NCBI GenBank assembly: GCA_902774655.1
Contig: CACYJD010000059.1
Span: 1 to 6,513 of the forward strand
Direction of reading: 5' to 3'
DNA: 6,513 bases
From: an uncultured Erysipelotrichaceae bacterium
GTDB lineage: Bacteria > Bacillota_I > Bacilli_A > RFN20 > CAG-826
The notes under the pieces are model-generated. The model saw only the letters and a list, made by a program, of their open reading frames with translations. It was not told the origin of the DNA and searched no databases. This document shows, piece by piece, positions 4,909 through 6,513 of this stretch (positions within the stretch are counted from its first letter, which is position 1; each line of letters begins with the position of its first letter). The translations under genes and the position numbers were made by a program.

Positions 4909-6513
4909 TTAATAATCAGTTTTACGTTTTCTTAAGAGTAAGACTGAGAGAGTTGAGACTGCTAAAGCGGTAGCAAAAATGAATAATAAATTTCTATTTT
5001 TATCATCATTAATCAATAGGTTCTCAAGTAAAATATTGCCACCTGGTTTATATGCATATTCATCATTAAATGTCGCCCAGGTTTCATATCTTTCTTGAGC
5101 AGCATTAAAACTGTCATCATCTTGGAAGGTTTTAATATATGCATCGCCCATGGCTAATAATTGTGTCTTAGCTTTTGAGAAGTAAGCATGTTCAGTATCA
5201 TTACAATAACCTAAGCTTTCAGTATATGTATCTAAAAATAGATAATTATCAACAAATGCTTGGACATTTTCTTTTACTAAAGCGTAAAGTTGAACTGGAT
5301 TATTTGTGTCGCCTGCATAACATGAGATATGAGAGCTATACATTCTCATAGTTCCACGAAGATTTTCGGTTGTATCAGTACAAACAATTTCAAATGAACC
5401 ACCTGCCACAGTGATATCCCAATAGCATCTTGAATCTAACTTTTCTTTAGCTTTTAGTTGGTTACCGCTTGTACTTGGAGCGTATAAATATTTGTTATTA
5501 CTATCTTTGAATGTATAGCCGTTTTCGCTAGTTCCGATAGTATAAATGGAATATCCAGTTGCTGGTGTAATATATTTGGAATCGATATCGCTAATAGTGG
5601 CTTCTTGAACATTTAAATAATTACCGGTTTCGTATGCGTCAGATACATAAACACCTGTATTATTTTTACCGGCTAAAATAACTTTAGTCCCATCCATTAG
5701 TTCATCTGAAGATGTAATTAATTTGAAGTTAGTTGGAGTAGTGATTACTTTTGCGGTAACAGTTATTTCACAAGTAGCTGAAGCTCCTTCAACCGAGGCG
5801 GTAATAGTCGCAGTTCCTGGGAACATAGCTCTTAATAGACCATCTTCATTTACTCTAACTACATGAGTGTCGCTAGAAGTGAATTCAACATTATCTCTAT
5901 TTGACTTGGCTCTAAGTTGATAAGTTTCATCTTCAACGAGAGTTTTTTCAGTTATGTTTAAAGTAACTTTTGGAGCTTCTTTTAATTTGATTTCTATTGA
6001 TTCTAAAGGAACATTAGCTCCGCTTCCGGTTATTTGAAAAAAGCCATATTCTCCAGTGTTTTCAGTGTAGAAGGTATCTTCATACTCTGTTTTGTTTGGA
6101 ACAATTTGCGAAGATGCAAGTCTCGTAGATAGCTCTTCAGTTCCAAAATAGACACCGACTCTTGCGCTTGCAGCAATGCTACTTGAGTAATGAAGTGTAA
6201 TTGATTCAATTAAGCCAACTGAATCTGTGTTATACATGTATGGATTATTTGACTTTTGAAGAATTATTTTGTCTGAACTTAGATACACGCCCTTCTCATT
6301 AATTGAAGCACCGTTAACAGTGTGAGAAGTTGGCTCTGTGTGAACTTCATCGGTTGTAGTAGGTAATGCAGGTGTAAAGGTATCACTTGGAAGAATAGTG
6401 ATTTCATTAGGAATTTCTTTATAGCCATTAATAACATCGCTATATGGATCTGCAACTCCTGTATCTTTTTGATCACCCCAAATGTAATCAACCCATTCTG
6501 GATAATCGATAAA
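4909..6513 (-). CDS. Secreted, membrane-anchored modular protein, probably an endonuclease I-type extracellular nuclease with Big_2 domain (5' end outside window)
   Basis: The leftward frame is open from the window edge to TAA at 4911-4909, giving 534 residues. The GTG at 6288-6286 is internal. Residues 1-13, FIDYPEWVDYIWG, resemble the C-terminal signature (NPFIDHPEW) of secreted endonuclease I (EndA/NucM/Bsn) enzymes; the catalytic core would lie outside. Next come a Thr/Pro-rich linker (about 34-66), a beta-rich module (about 76-179), a Big_2 Ig-like domain (about 180-255, ending GTATITASVEGASATCEITV) and a second beta-rich module (about 261-414, with FKLITSSDEL, KYLYAPS and PVQLYALV). A helical segment follows (about 415-487), then a transmembrane helix (about 508-527, LFIFATALAVSTLSVLLL) and RKRKTDY. 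There is no LPXTG. The likely role is displaying an extracellular nuclease or adhesin on the cell surface. Anchoring and surface location are strongly suggested; nuclease function rests on one short motif. A 73-nt gap with no terminator separates it from the phosphoglucomutase gene. Confidence 0.85.
   Translation of the reverse strand, partial: FIDYPEWVDYIWGDQKDTGVADPYSDVINGYKEIPNEITILPSDTFTPALPTTTDEVHTEPTSHTVNGASINEKGVYLSSDKIILQKSNNPYMYNTDSVGLIESITLHYSSSIAASARVGVYFGTEELSTRLASSQIVPNKTEYEDTFYTENTGEYGFFQITGSGANVPLESIEIKLKEAPKVTLNITEKTLVEDETYQLRAKSNRDNVEFTSSDTHVVRVNEDGLLRAMFPGTATITASVEGASATCEITVTAKVITTPTNFKLITSSDELMDGTKVILAGKNNTGVYVSDAYETGNYLNVQEATISDIDSKYITPATGYSIYTIGTSENGYTFKDSNNKYLYAPSTSGNQLKAKEKLDSRCYWDITVAGGSFEIVCTDTTENLRGTMRMYSSHISCYAGDTNNPVQLYALVKENVQAFVDNYLFLDTYTESLGYCNDTEHAYFSKAKTQLLAMGDAYIKTFQDDDSFNAAQERYETWATFNDEYAYKPGGNILLENLLINDDKNRNLLFIFATALAVSTLSVLLLRKRKTDY

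Noticed and set aside
4925..4995. Sortase LPXTG anchor at the C-terminus of the surface protein
   Set aside because: The hydrophobic helix and basic tail are present, but no LPXTG or near variant precedes them. The linker reads GGNILLENLLINDD.
6286..6288. GTG as the start of the surface protein
   Set aside because: The same frame is open for 75 more codons to the window edge, with protein-like content (endonuclease I-like end and Thr/Pro linker). No Shine-Dalgarno is evident before the GTG.
6279..6491. 70-residue minus-strand frame at the right edge
   Set aside because: It overlaps the surface protein in another frame, has repetitive hydrophobic composition and no family resemblance. It is a shadow.
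1..6513. Mycoplasma-type code (TGA as Trp), CRISPR arrays, tRNA or rRNA genes
   Set aside because: Trp is encoded by TGG and no in-frame TGA occurs in the genes. No regularly spaced direct repeats and no tRNA or rRNA-like segments were seen.

Overview
The window is an AT-rich stretch of bacterial chromosome. Its protein sequences look like low-GC Bacillota, in the broad Bacilli / Erysipelotrichia / Mollicutes-related group, possibly an uncultured gut or host-associated lineage. GatB carries the Firmicute-style 'ETRRYDDATKETILMR' motif, the Shine-Dalgarno sites are strong (AGAGG, AAGGAG, GAGGT), and all four visible stops are TAA. Tryptophan is encoded by TGG and no in-frame TGA occurs, so the standard bacterial code is used rather than the mycoplasma code. 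The organism assignment is inferred from sequence character only.

Layout. A rightward cluster occupies about 1-3053. It holds the 3' two thirds of gatB (Asp/Glu-tRNA amidotransferase subunit B, entering from outside the window), then galE (UDP-glucose 4-epimerase) after 4 nt, then an alpha/beta hydrolase of the lysophospholipase / monoacylglycerol lipase type after 17 nt. A rho-independent terminator ends it. A leftward cluster occupies about 6513-3126. It holds a large secreted, membrane-anchored modular protein that enters from the right edge, then a 73-nt gap with a candidate promoter, then a phosphoglucomutase-type phosphohexomutase and its own terminator. The clusters converge on a 149-nt intergenic region that is almost entirely hairpin-forming. 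Its two terminators have nearly identical tails in opposite orientation, so the tails also form a long inverted repeat.

How the genes fit together. Phosphoglucomutase (Glc-6-P to Glc-1-P) and GalE (UDP-Glc to UDP-Gal) are two steps of the same nucleotide-sugar pathway, the supply line for glycolipids and cell-surface glycans. The UTP-glucose-1-phosphate uridylyltransferase that would link them is not in the window. The hydrolase between them could act on acylglycerols or lysolipids, but its substrate cannot be read from sequence. gatB is translation housekeeping and probably only shares the transcript.

The most interesting element is the leftward surface protein. Its frame runs open past an internal GTG to the window edge. 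The extra N-terminal residues include FIDYPEWVDYIWG, which resembles the C-terminal signature of secreted endonuclease I (EndA/NucM/Bsn family). It is followed by a Pro/Thr linker, a beta-rich module, a Big_2 Ig-like domain, a second beta-rich module I cannot name, a helical segment, and a C-terminal transmembrane helix with an RKRK tail and no LPXTG motif. The likely reading is a wall- or membrane-displayed extracellular nuclease.
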